Assembly: GCF_000150275.1 (NCBI RefSeq)
Contig: NW_002060950.1
Location: forward strand, 2,096,106 to 2,160,105
DNA length: 64,000 bases
Direction: 5' to 3'
From: Trichoplax adhaerens
Lineage: Eukaryota > Placozoa > Uniplacotomia > Trichoplacea > Trichoplacidae
The notes under the pieces were generated by a model. The model saw only the letters and a list, made by a program, of their open reading frames with translations. It made no database searches and had not been told where the DNA came from. The first letter of the stretch is position 1. Each line of letters opens with the position of its first letter. The translations under genes were made by a program, and so were the position numbers. Below, piece by piece: positions 25,363 through 43,404 of this stretch.

Positions 25363-28011
25363 CTAGAATAAGTAAAGATGGTAGAAAAAAAGTTGATGAA
25401 GTTAAGTATCGATCTAATTTTCTATCATAGTTACATTACATTAATAGAACAATAAAAGGTTAAATTTTTGATATACCGTATGTCTCTTAATGTAGCGTAA
25501 ATTACAAGAAAGGGTGAGAGCGAGTCTACAATACGAACGCGCTCATTCTACTGCAGCATTTACTTCTAGTACTAATATTTACAAGCTACAAGATTATGAT
25601 CGTTGCAGTGTAGCCATACTAACGCTATCGCGATATTTATAAGTGTAAATTATTAATAGGAATTAATCACACGCTATCATAAAATATAACGTATTAAGCA
25701 ATAGAAAAATGATCATGAAACTATTACGAATTCATTTAGTTAAAAGACTGGGTAGATATCCATCTATAAAATGTATAGACTATTTGCTAGGATAGAACTG
25801 TACAGTATACAGTATTACGGTCGATTAGATATTGTACACATTTTTTTGAAGGTCTATTATACCGTACATGTCCAATGGACATTGCAATCAATCTTTGAAC
25901 AAGTATCTTCCTAGAATTAAGTTGTCGTTGGATAATGTACTGTAGACTGATTGATTGATTATATTTTTTTCTCTATTATCTTTTATTGGCAAGGCAGAAG
26001 TGAATGGAACTTTTAAATAAAAACTTGTGATATTTGCTTTTATTATCCCTAATGATATTATCGTACAATATCAACCATGTATTCTAGTTACATAATTAAT
26101 AGCGAATACTGCCCACTGATGAATTCTATTCAAATGTAACAAGTTAATACTATTAGAATCTGATTGTTTTTTTTTTGCCGAGAGTAAAACCGCATAGTAA
26201 AGGCAACGCAAGGGAAGCATAATTTATTTAAGAGAGATCCTAGGGATGAATTACGTCAGGATTAATTGAACTAAAGTAATAATGTATGAAATCAATCGTG
26301 ACGATCAATCAGTTTATACTGCAAAATATTATCTACTGTACTGTATATCTATTAATGAATTTGATTCCAATGGGATAGTTTTACAAATACGAATATTAAG
26401 ATGTGGTTACTTTTGTCTGTAGAGCCACCTAGTAAAGAGGTAAGAAAAGAGGTAAGAAAAGAATGTTTTTACCACAGTACACACACATCCAGTAGACCGA
26501 TTTCCGGCGACTGACTACGATAGTATAGTATATTGATAATTATAACTAGTAGTCCATGAAGCAATCGTGGTGATCAATCGTTTGATAACAGTTCCTTAGT
26601 TGAGTGAACCCCAAATTCTTCTACGATATGATTAGCGTATTCATTTATTGGATTATTACCATTCCATTTTGATTTTCAACTTAGTTATGATTGATTAGCA
26701 AGTTAGAATGCGACAATCGTAACCATTGCTGAAAAAATTGACTCTATCAATACTTTGAATGTGTCGTATGCACACTAGAGACCTTTCGTATGCAGTCTCT
26801 TTCTGTAATGTGCAGCATGATCGTTGTTGATGATAGTGAGTAAAATGGAAAATGCATCGTTATTAAGTGAAATTTTGGCTATCATTAATGGCAAGACCTA
26901 TTGAATCATTTCTTACGACACTACTGTAAGGCATTTTCGCTACGTGTCAAGAAATGGCTAAGGCGATGTTGATGATATTTTTATATCAGTCGCATCGACA
27001 TGTTGCTCATATCGTTGACCATATGATGTAGCGCTGTACTGTACTGTACTATAAAATAAACAACTTGTCCAAGAGAATTTTTCATATCGTGGACAGTTGC
27101 AATCAATATTGAAGATATTTCTTCTATCATTACTACTAAAACAGCGGTTGACTTATAACAGTATTCATAATGAAAAGTGAGTTATTGATTAATTGATATC
27201 AACGTTCGTCTGTATTAAATAATCCAGTTGTACTGTATTTCATGCCTTGAATTCATCCTACTGTAGATTTTCTGGTTGTCGATTACTAGTCAAAAAATGC
27301 CATACTGTCAATACGCATTGATTAGGATAGCATTGCTGATGATTACAAAATATCCTGCAATCGATCAAGCAAGAAATGGGTGAGTGTAGTTTATTTATAC
27401 TATGCCATTTTAGGAATTGAAATTAGTCAATCTTCTTCATTCTCCTGCAATCCAATGCAATTGTTCCATCCTTTCATTGATCTCTAGTGCAGTGAATTAA
27501 TTAATCAACTCACCTATACCGTATTTAGCTACAGTGGATTTTTTCCATTTGGACTGCATTATAACGTTGTTGATGGTGTTTTTCCAACATAAACTGGCTG
27601 TTGATAAGATCAAAGATTGTTGCTGGTAGTAAAATTGCTGATCATCTACCTTGCCGATAGTTTAGTTCTTTTCTCGATCCAATATCGCGAGCTTTGCCTA
27701 CTGTTGTACTGCTCTTAGTTCTGTCGGTTCAAAGTCAATCATTTCTATACTTATGCAATTGCCTGTCGCTCAAAATGGGCAAAACTGCCTTCCAACTGCA
27801 TAGTACAGTGTCCTATACACGTGGACACTACAGTAATCTACTCTGCTTTATCCTGCACATTGTATGGTACGTATAGATATCCACTTTGTACAGTACTAGC
27901 AAGTGGAAAATTGCTGCAACTTTGGACGCCAGCGTAAGTAGGGGGCAACATTAAATTAAAGAATATATTAATGAATTAATTTATTTATAGCAAATTACAG
28001 TACTGTATAGA

Positions 28012-29215
28012 TGTGTAGAATAGCTACGGTAGGGATGTTACTCTATTCGGAGGGCCTTTGCTTTCTGCTACAGTTAGTGAAAAAGTCATGCTGACTTGTT
28101 TGCACAGTAGCATTTGTATACGTGTATCATAACTACCGTAGGGACACTACTTCGGAGGGCCTTGCTTTCTGTTGCAGGAGGTGAAAAAGTGATGCTGACT
28201 TATTTGCACAGTAGCATTTTTATATAATTATAATAACTACCATAGGGACACTACTTCGGAGGGCCTTTGCTTTCTGTTACAGTTAGTGAAAAAGTCATGC
28301 TGACTTATTTGCACAGTAGCATTTTTATACAAGTATAACAACTACCGTAGGGACACTATTTCAGAGGGCCTTTGCTTTCTGTTACAGGAGGTGAAAAAGT
28401 AATGCTGACTTATTTGCACAGTAGTATTTTTATACAAGTATAATAACTACCGTAGGGACACTATTTCAGAGGGCCTTTGCTTTCTGTTACAGGAGGTGAA
28501 AAAGTCATGCTGACTTATTTGCACGGTAGCATTTTTATACAAGTATAATAACTACCGTAGGGGCACTATTTCGGAGGGCCTTTCTTTCTGCTACAGCAGG
28601 TGAAAAACTGATATTGAATTATTTGTATAGTAGCATTTTATAGAGTGCAGAAGGTGAAAAACTGATGCTGAGTTATTTGCACAGTAGTGCTTTGTAGAGT
28701 ACTAGCAAAGGAAAATTGCTGTACTTTTGACGGCAGGGTGAGCGAAAGCAACAATAATTACCCCCTCTATACTGTATGAAAACTACGGTAGGGACATGAT
28801 TTGGAGGGCCTGCTTTCTGCTAGGAGGAAACTGATGCTGAGTTGTTTGCATATGTAGCATTTTGGAAAGAAAAATTTCTGTACTTTTGAAGGTAGGATGA
28901 GCCAAGGCAACAATAATTACGTGTACATACATATATAGTACAGTACTGTACAAGTATAATAACTACGATAGCGACTACAGGAGATGAAAAACTGATGCTG
29001 AGTTATTTGCACAGTCGTATTTTGTAGAGTACTAGCAAAGGAAAATTGCTGTACTGTACTTTGGACGGCAGGTAAGCGAAAGCAACAAGAATTACGCCTA
29101 TATACTCTATAATAACTACGGTAGGGACACGATTCGAATAGCCTGCTTTCTGCTAAGTGGAAACTGATGTTGAGTGGTTTGCATACAGTAGCAACATTTT
29201 GTGGTACAGCAATCA
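28012..29215. repeat. ~105-bp tandem repeat array with decayed flanking copies
   Basis: Six consecutive units, each with the core AGGGCCTT (or close) at 28051, 28156, 28260, 28365, 28470 and 28575, so the period is 104-105 bp. Each unit contains CTTTCTG, GTGAAAAAGT, ATGCTGACTTATTTGCAC, AGTAGCATTTTTATAC and CTACCGTAGGGACAC. The AGTTAGTG and AGGAGGTG variants alternate over the first four copies. Degenerate copies follow at about 28620-28870, 28975-29060 and 29100-29215, interleaved with a second motif (ACTAGCAAAGGAAAATTGCTG) that also appears once upstream near 27897. A non-coding minisatellite. Confidence 0.9.
28938..28951. repeat. Perfect 14-bp palindrome GTACAGTACTGTAC (copy 1)
   Basis: Reads identically on both strands. 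The same 14-mer recurs exactly at 29677-29690 and 56694-56707. Role unknown. Confidence 0.8.
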
Positions 29216-29676
29216 GAGTGATGGCGAGAATGAGCACTTACAGTATACAAGTGGTTAATCAGTCAGGAGTTGCCCCCCCACCCCATTTTGAAGCTTAATT
29301 ATTGTATTATTTTTCTTACAAAAGTAGGCAAGAGTCCACAAGATTGATAGAGTCTTTCATTGAGGTTAATCAACTTGAAACTTTATTCTTAAATTATTAA
29401 TTGGTTGTAGAAATGTAGGTTAGTCATGATATTGAAGACAGTTTAGCATCAATGAGACTGTTAACAAGTGAGCTAGAGAGAAATGCTACCCACTATCTGT
29501 ATGATGAACGGATATAAGAACGCACCGTCAGATGAAATTGATGGCAACCATTTCCATTGAACTTTACTACGATCAAATGTTCAGCTTGATCATGATGAGT
29601 AAGGCAAAGCATAAAGATAATACAGTACAGGAAGCCCATCACATTGGCCTCAACATGGTCGTGTCTATTTTACACA

Positions 29677-29690
29677 GTACAGTACTGTAC
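29677..29690. repeat. Perfect 14-bp palindrome GTACAGTACTGTAC (copy 2)
   Basis: Exact copy of the palindromes at 28938 and 56694, lying in non-coding DNA between the two repeat arrays. Confidence 0.8.
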
Positions 29691-30253
29691 TCTAATCATT
29701 GAACAACATGCATTATGCAGAGCAAGCATATTAAACTGTAATATAAACTTCAAAAGTCTTGTATAATTATGATCCGTTTTCTTCGACATATTTAAATAGT
29801 AAAAGCTATTGGTAAAAAGGCTTCAAAAAGACCAATTGTTATGAACCTTCGTATACAGATCGGTTTCTTATTATACAAAGTTACCGACTAATTGATTGAT
29901 CTTGATCCCCATGAAAATTAGCTAAGTTAACTCAAGAGCGATCTAACCCTATTATAACCATGCATTTGTACAAATGGATGGCAAAAATTTAGAATATGGA
30001 ATGAATCGGATTACGTCTTCCATTCTTATGGTCAAATGGACGCTTACTCTTCCTTCATCCAGCCTAGTGTAACAAGGCTTCCAATGCTCACGTTGAGAAC
30101 ATTACCTTTGGAGTGCTTGCTCGTCTGACGTCATCAACTCCTGTGCTGCAGTGGTCAAGAAAGAGGGCTATGTCATGATCTAAAAATAAAAATAAATAAA
30201 TAATACAGTTTGCTTTGCTGTCTTCTCTTTAGTCAAGTCTTAACAACACTGAT

Positions 30254-30607
30254 GATGATTATACTATTTATTGATTGGAAGACATTGGCGTACTGTATAG
30301 TCGTAGTCCATGATACAAGCAAGCATTAAGTGTATTCCTTTCTAAATTTAGTCGTCCTCAAGTAGACATGATTATACTATTTATTGATTGGAAGACATTG
30401 GCGTACTGTATAGTCGTAGTCTAGTCGTAGTCCATGATATAAGCAAGCAATTAAGTGTACTCCTTTCTAAATTTAGTCGTCCTCAAGTAGACATGATTAT
30501 ACTATTTATTGATTGGAAGACATTGGCGTACTGCATAGTCGTAGTCCATGATATAAGCAAGCATTAAGTGTATTCCATTCTAAATTTAGTCGTCCTCAAG
30601 TAGACAT
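30254..30607. repeat. ~113-bp direct repeat, three copies
   Basis: ATGATTATACTATTTATTG starts copies at 30255, 30368 and 30493. Each runs through GAAGACATTGGCGTACTG, TAGTCGTAGTCCATGATA, AAGCAAGCA and TTTAGTCGTCCTCAAGTAGA. The spacings are 113 and 125 bp. The second copy is longer because of a local ~11-bp duplication of TAGTCGTAGTC. Near identity between copies suggests a recent tandem duplication. Confidence 0.9.
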
Positions 30608-31360
30608 GGTGGTCGTGCGTATAACCCGAAACCCGACATGAGGGCGGTATTCGGGTTAAGCATTTCTCTCGTGATACACTCTTTGTACTGTATAGCGATG
30701 GCACTCATTTCGGGTTGGAAAATCAACCATGTGATCGGGTTAATCAGATTCGGGTTGTCTTTTTTACTCCATTCCACGACTCCGACATTCGTGGATAGTC
30801 TACAATGGACAAAAATAGAACATATCCAATGCTGTATATGTTATCGATATACAAGATCCATTGGTACTGTATAATATACAGCTTTTGTATGTGTACTATA
30901 TGAACGTAGCGGTGGGGTAATCGACTTACTGTACTGTAATTGCCATGATCAAATGAGTCAATCGAACTAAAGAATAATTAACCTTTTCCTTCATGACCTT
31001 TAATTAATATACTGTAACATGCACACGCAAGAGATAATACATTGTGCTTTACTGCTACGCTTCCATGGTAGAGGATTCATTCAGTCGTCCATTAGCCATA
31101 TCTTGTTTTAACTTTGATTCAGCAGATCCAATTTGATTTCTATCGCTATTCCATACTGTAGCGATCAATCGAATTGTGTTGTAAACCCAGTAGATAAGGC
31201 ATTATTCACTCCAGACGAGACGATACAGAGTGCACCCTGGTAGAATCATTCAACAGCGGCAAGAAATAGCCAAGAATAGACTTGACATATGGCCCATCTC
31301 CATTGAGCCAATCAGCAATATTACAACTTTGATGAGGAATAATATTACTACTAAAACTGA

Positions 31361-36856
<5,496 letters not shown>

Positions 36857-39356
36857 CTGATTTATAAAAAACTGCTACGTCTGGCATTTTTATTGTAATA
36901 TAGATTGGTCATATAAAATCGAAAACTGTACGGAATCAATCTATTGCGTGCGGTATTTAGATGATTGTGACAGTATATAATAATGCCCAACACTTCTTCA
37001 ATGGTAGTCTATAAGAAATTTCTTTAGTAATATTTTGCTATTAATATACTGTACTATTGTAACATATATATCCGTATATTAATAATACATACAGTATTTA
37101 ATTGTATAGGACTTAGCAAGTTCATTTCGTGCGAAATAGTGTTTGTCAATTCTGTTCGAGAATATATTATGCCGGCTTTATGTTAGATTGTCATAAAAAC
37201 AAACTCAATCTTGCCGCTTATACCTTATAAACTGCAAGCCTAGAATCATATACATGTTGAGTCTATATATTTGATAAAGATGCAAGTAAAGGAAGTGAGT
37301 AACTACCCTATCTGATTTCTTTAACAGCATAATACTTTTCTGGTTAAATTGTAGACAAGTTTGCGAGTTTGCAATTGAAAATTCGCAACTTATTTGGCGT
37401 TTGAAATACTTTACATCCAGTTCATTTTTAGTACATATGGTCATATTTTACGTAGCGTAGGGGTGTATTATATCATATATATTTGCAAAATTTAACCGTG
37501 TCCAGCTGATAGCAGTAGTGGTTATTACCAATATAATATCACATATTGTTATTGATATTTCAATGCTTCTAAGCTGTATATATTCTAAAAATGATCACAC
37601 AAAAGGAAATACCTATCAAATGTATGCAACTGTATCAATAACAATATTGATTAATTAATAGATTGTTTTTTAAAGTTTATTAAAATATTACCACACTTTT
37701 TAGATCAGTGCTATTCTGTATACCCATCTACTGCTTCATTAGCGTTCGATTATATCTGTCTTTTGACAAAAGCGCAAATGACTTTAATACCTAGAAATTA
37801 GAAAAACTGATATGATATGTGATCATTTGTTCGGATAATAAATGTTAAGCTACTAAATTTATTTTATTCCAAAGTAACCCCTAGGTCTCTATTCAGGTAG
37901 CGGTAAGGAATTAGCTTTGGCATTCTATGGATCGCCATTCGTACACAATACAGTAGATGCCTATGATTTGTACAATAAATGCACTCGGGGTGACTTGACA
38001 GCACAGTACGAGGTCAAGCGAATCTAGTTAATCTCTGATGAGCTACATACTCATCTCTTTAAAAAATTTTTAATTCTTAAAATAACTTCTACTAATCACA
38101 TTGACTAAACTTTAGATTACTTAGAAAAATTTCACAACGTTTTGCATTCAAAGGATTTATTTCCGATTTTTAGCTTCTGAAATGATATCGCCGTTAGGAG
38201 TCCATACAAAAACATCAAATTATGCCATAGCTGTAATCACATATCGACTTGAATTAACGATAAACTCCAGTAATGAATTACTTTGCATACAGCGGATTAT
38301 GCATATTCTTATATCGAATTGTAAGTATACAAGGCCATTTTAACATAACATTAAACATTTAATTGTGAACAATGCTGTACGTAGGTGCTCCGTCAGTTAC
38401 TACCCGTACTGATAGGGATAGTTAACTAGCCTCTTTCAAAAATAATTAATCCCATCAGACATGATCAAAAAATTTCGGAAGAGAATTCACTTTATCACGG
38501 ACAACCAAATGGAAAGAATTGTTATATTACCGGATTTGTTAGCTACAGGGGTGATACCAACTTTCGCTTACGTTTGAATCTGCCCTTAAATTTTGACAGA
38601 TACACTTCAAAATCTTTTACATCCATCGAAAATATAGTCCGACTTCGAATATACTATTATACAGAGCTCTTACAAAGAAAAAGTTACAACAATAAAGCAG
38701 ACAAGTTAATACGCTATCAGTGTTAAGCTAGCCTAATAGAACGCTGTCATATCAGTGATCGCATTGCATGCTAAAATAGGATTTGATACATTAGAATATA
38801 ATTTTGTCATTTTCAGTAAGTTAGAATGCAGAATTAGAATGAAAATAAATTTACTGTATGAACGGTATAGACAGCAAGATAGTTGCATATTGAACGTTGT
38901 CTTTCTACATCATTTACAATCATCGAATAAGTTTCAGCGATTACAGAAATGTAGAAAATGTACGTTAAAAAGATAACTTGAAGTTTATGAATTAACCGAA
39001 TCTCAACAAGAGTAAGATTCTCAAATATACATATCAATACTTCAGAGTTAGCATCTTAAGCCACTGCTTAGATACGGAGCTACGCATGCATGCAATTTTC
39101 TATGAGACAAAATATTAGTATGAGCGATTCAACTTCTGAAACAATTAAAATATATATATCAAATGGTATTCATAATTGATATATTCGTAATAATTGAAGT
39201 TGGAGTAAAGTGGTTGAAATCTTTGATCCAATAAAAGCAAGATAGTACAGTTATTATAATTTTCATATTCAGTTAAAAATATAAACACGGTAATTCAATT
39301 TATTATGGATAAATTTGTGAGGTAATTAAAGACAGTTAATAATGTTCCTATTCTTT
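36857..39356. other. Intergenic region between convergent PI4K2 and MAPK-phosphatase genes
   Basis: 2.5 kb, AT-rich, containing the 3' UTRs of both genes. Two stop-to-stop plus-strand frames without an ATG (about 37887-38027 and 38430-38726) have protein-like composition but no splice partners and no recognisable family, so I leave them unannotated. Confidence 0.5.
39299..39304 (-). promoter_or_regulatory. Polyadenylation signal AATAAA of the MAPK-phosphatase gene
   Basis: TTTATT on the plus strand reads AATAAA on the gene strand, about 53 nt past the stop codon at 39357. Position and sequence fit a cleavage/polyadenylation signal. Confidence 0.5.
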
Positions 39357-42300
39357 TCATTTGCATGTAATAGCTGCAGAATTAAAATCGAAAGCACCAT
39401 TACCACTAACTGGTGTTGATGATGAGCAATCCATTTCCGCGGAAGGATGACAATCATTTCCGTAATCAGGTGATAAAGATTCGTCACTATTACTACAATC
39501 GCTAACATTATGCCTACTCTGATAAGCCATTAATTGACCCATAAAATTTAAATTTGGAGATATAATAGGTCTCTTTTTCTTTACATAATCATAAGCTTGA
39601 TTAACAGAGTAACTGTATGCATGCACTAAGTAGGCGATGCAAATAGTGGCAGAGCGTGATACTCCTCCAACGCAGTGAACTAATACCTTGCCGTGTAAAC
39701 TTCTGACCTTAGCTGATAAGAAAAATAGAAGTTAATATAATAGGATCTCCTATTGGAATAACATTAATGTTTTCAAACAGTGTCTACGGCCTATCGACAT
39801 TCGATTGTACATTAGGTACGACTGCATAGCAACTACTAGACTATATCGGAAAGTATTAAAATTTATATTCGGTCCATGCGTCACTGTCCTGTAGTAATGC
39901 TATATTTTATACTATAGACACAGTACGACGCAGGATAAAAATACGGTAATACAATTAGTTAATGTAATACTGTTAGTCGAACTAAGCGAAGTACTATCAA
40001 TTCTTACCAATAAAACCAACAGCATCATCGAACCATTTCTGAATATCAGCATTAAGAGAGTCATCAATAGGAATATTTTTATAATCGAGTGAATCCTCGA
40101 AATAATTCGGACAATTCTTGGTTACATTGAGTATAGCCGTTATATTCAATTCTTCTAAAACAGATTTGGAGGAAGAATGCTCAGCACAACCCAAATATAG
40201 AAACGGTAAAATTTCGACGGGTCTTCTTCCCTCACGAATAGCTTGCTCTTGTTCAGCGTTTGTAAACGAAGCTGCAGGTAATAATTTGACCATTGCGTGC
40301 CGTGCTGACGATGAATGACAATTTTGGATAGAAGGTAAGGTCGGTGGCTGTTTTTTACATGTTGTAGGGTATTGATTTAGGAATCTATCGAACCCTCCTG
40401 AAACAATAAAATGAAATTAATCAATACCATTATAAGTATAAGTTTTAAGCTCCTAGCTAATCTACTAGTGCATAATGAAGGGAAAAGTAAATTGTTTTAG
40501 AAGCACGGCGCACTACAATACCTATTACCATAATTTGCTACATCAATAATAATCAAATCATATTAATGCGATTGTACGTGTGTCACGTTATTAAATCGAA
40601 TTCTGACCGTCTATTAAGCTAAAACTGGACTATATTCAGTAGAATTTCCACCGGTTTCGCTAGTAATTATAGTAGCATTTAATATTTATAGACGTAGGAA
40701 ATAGCCCCATAACAGTCATAGGACGTATATTAACTTGGAAAGCTTAATCAGTCTAGTTGGTTTATAACTTCACTGCGTTGCCATATGTACAGGTAAAGTA
40801 CGGTTAATCAAGTTAGCTTAATATCTTCCACATATTATCGCAATCCATGTCTATTTTTCATTCATTTAGGAGTCGCAGCTGCCGGTGAGCGGGCACAACA
40901 GTGCGCATTACCATGTACCGTATGGTACGGTGCCCACGTTTTTTACTGCGAACTCTGAACTTTGTCCCTAGTCCGTCAGTCCCAACCATCTCGTCGCCTT
41001 TACAACAGTACTATAGAGTTTGGCAGCCCTACTCCGACTAAATCAAGTCGTGTTTCTACGCGGCCACTGACTAACTATAGAGGCCATCTAGCATAACTAT
41101 TACCATTTTACTGTACCGCTATTTTATATTTATTAATCTACACGTAAATCGTTCACTTTGCAAAGCACGTAGCCTTCTTTGAAATCCTTGTTTATGCTGT
41201 ATTTTAAAAATAGTCGGTAAAAAGAGTATGTCCATACATTTACAAAATAAATCAATAAATCAATAAATAAAGGCCGAATTCTATAATAAAATCTCAACAG
41301 GGAGTAACTAGAATTTCATTATACATTTACGAAGTGTATTGTCTTTCGAGCTATTTTTATCTTCAAGTCGTTTCTACACCTTTCATGCATTTTCATATCA
41401 ATGAGTCTTTGATATTAATCCGATGAGAACGAAAAAAACAAAAATAGTCGTGCCATGGCAAACTTCTGCAACTGCTACAGAGCATATAGCAGCATGGTAA
41501 ACAGGCAGTAACGTAATTAAAAGTAGTGTAAGATCGCCAAAGAAATACAAGTCATTCGATCTTTCTATAGACTATTAATGATTGGCTTCAAAGTCACGCA
41601 CAGAATAGCAGTTGTTGTGTGATCATGACCAGCTATTTTTTTCCAGTCAACCGACAATATTTAATGTTGTAATCACTTTTGAAATTGAATGTTAAGGTTA
41701 CCAGTGAGACGTTACTGAATATACATAAAATATTAAACAACTATGCAAGTAAAAAATTACTAAAGTCAATAGCGCACAAATGAGGACGAGAAATATTACC
41801 GTTAGCGATCACTTGCTTTTAATTATTCACGTTATTAATGGCTTCCCGACATCCTCGGAAGCTCAAATACCAAAATACCGTTAATGCAAGTACCTGGCTT
41901 CACAACTCCTTAATAAACCGTAAATTTAGCATAGCCTATGAATTTATCTAGGCGCTATTGACTAAAGTAATCCTGTTTCACAAGAACATAGGTCAAATTC
42001 ACTGCCGTAAATATAATATTCCAGTGACTTAACGATACCTTACAACGAAATGGAAGCTGACATCTCGAAGCTAGCTAAGTTATAAATAGAGCTGCTTGAT
42101 GCATTGTTATTGACAATCTGATCCCCTGGTAGCATAGTTATACTGACTAAAGTAGTATGCTATAAAACAAAACTGGCAGTAAACTAATTTAAAGTAGGGA
42201 CTATTGCACCTAGGAAAATTTTCTGATGATATTAATGGTTCAAATTGTAACAACTGGCTGATTTGATACAGATCTATCGTAATTGACCCGAAAATTCTTC

Positions 42301-43404
42301 CCTTGAGATTTCCGCTCGGAAAAAAAAATGCTAAATACCCTCGGGAAAAATACTAAAGGTAAGTTTTTTATTAGACACTAAAAGCGCTTGATTTTAGTGG
42401 AGTTAAATCTATTAAGTTATTGGTAAAGGCGCGCAGTTTGATACTATCCTACTCCTATTATTTTAACTATAAATATTACAAATATTCTACGAAGGTAATT
42501 GATTAACTTCCAAATTTTGATCATTGCTGAAAGACAAAATTTGATAAAGGCTCATGCACATTGTACAGTATGACTTTTAATAAGTTTTACTATTGAAAAC
42601 CAACAAAATAGCGAAATAAAAAAACGTTCGAAAAACCAAGTTAATTAAGTGATAACCAATTTAAAACTAGAAAGATGATATCGACAAACCGAGCTAGTTT
42701 ACACCCGTAATAATATTAACTAATTCATGTCAAAGGCGTTTTATACGACCATCAAGAGTGATTCTCATATTATATACCCCTATATATTATGAAATATTTA
42801 GCAGTCCGTTATCATTGTATCGTATAACGTAATTAACATAACCGGTATTACTATCTTAAATTGATCAAGTTGACTAGTACAGTATAGACTAAAAATAGAC
42901 TGTGACAGTCATGGCACTTTTTCTTCTTTTCCTTCAAGTGTATGATCAATGCACAAATGATATCATAAAAAATGCACAATTTAAGATTTTTAGTCTCTTA
43001 GCAGCATCTGCTGAGTCCAGCTTACCTTTCATCACGAAGAATTCTTTACCAATGCGTTCTTTAACGAATAAATTAAGTACTCGATATAGCGCATCTTCAG
43101 CGGGAATAGAATCAATATCATCGTTCGACTGATCGTAAAAAACGACGCTATTGTAGTGTCCGTTCAATAGCTTGTCACGCTTACGCGAGCATTGAACAAA
43201 ATCATATACGGAGATCTTGCAATTATTCTTTCTTCGACTCATTATGTGATTGTAATAAATGTTTATAGATGTCTTGATATGGCAAGTGTTATAGGACAAA
43301 AAAGGTCTGCAATCCACAATTAATATATTTCCATTACGAAGGCGAGCAGCTTGGGCAACTTCCTCTACCGACATCGACTTTAATATTAGGCCTTTTTCAG
43401 CCAT
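39357..43404 (-). CDS. MAP kinase phosphatase (rhodanese/CH2 plus dual-specificity phosphatase), 3 exons, complete
   Basis: Removes phosphate from Thr and Tyr of the activation loop of ERK/JNK/p38-type kinases. Exons: 43026-43404, 40008-40397, 39357-39712, all phases matching, 374 aa (human DUSP1 367, DUSP6 381). Residues 1 to about 130 form the rhodanese-like domain, with [10 protein letters not shown] and a basic kinase-interaction motif IMSRRKNN. A serine/proline linker follows. The phosphatase domain, from about residue 186, has [34 protein letters not shown] (candidate general-acid Asp), the signature [11 protein letters not shown] with catalytic C270 (codon 39672-39674) and Arg six residues on, then [11 protein letters not shown]. 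The C-terminal tail is serine-rich. Intron 1 is 2.6 kb. It resembles the DUSP1/2/4/5 group more than DUSP6/7/9 in the loops, but orthology is not resolved. Overlapping frames at 39326-39508 and 40118-40318 are shadows. Confidence 0.93.
40398..43025 (-). other. First intron of the MAPK-phosphatase gene
   Basis: 2.6 kb, GT-AG on the minus strand. It is AT-rich except for a visibly GC-richer patch at about 40871-41083, described under findings. No additional phase-compatible exon was seen. Confidence 0.55.

Noticed and set aside
28012-29215. Tandem array as a possible CRISPR locus
   Set aside because: Units are 105 bp and contiguous without unique spacers, in a eukaryotic genome without cas genes.
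37887-38027. Stop-to-stop plus frame with balanced composition between PI4K2 and the phosphatase
   Set aside because: No ATG, no convincing splice partners and no recognised family. Frames of this length are expected by chance.
38430-38726. 98-codon stop-to-stop plus frame
   Set aside because: No ATG and no matching neighbouring exon. Chance frames of this size should occur several times in 64 kb.
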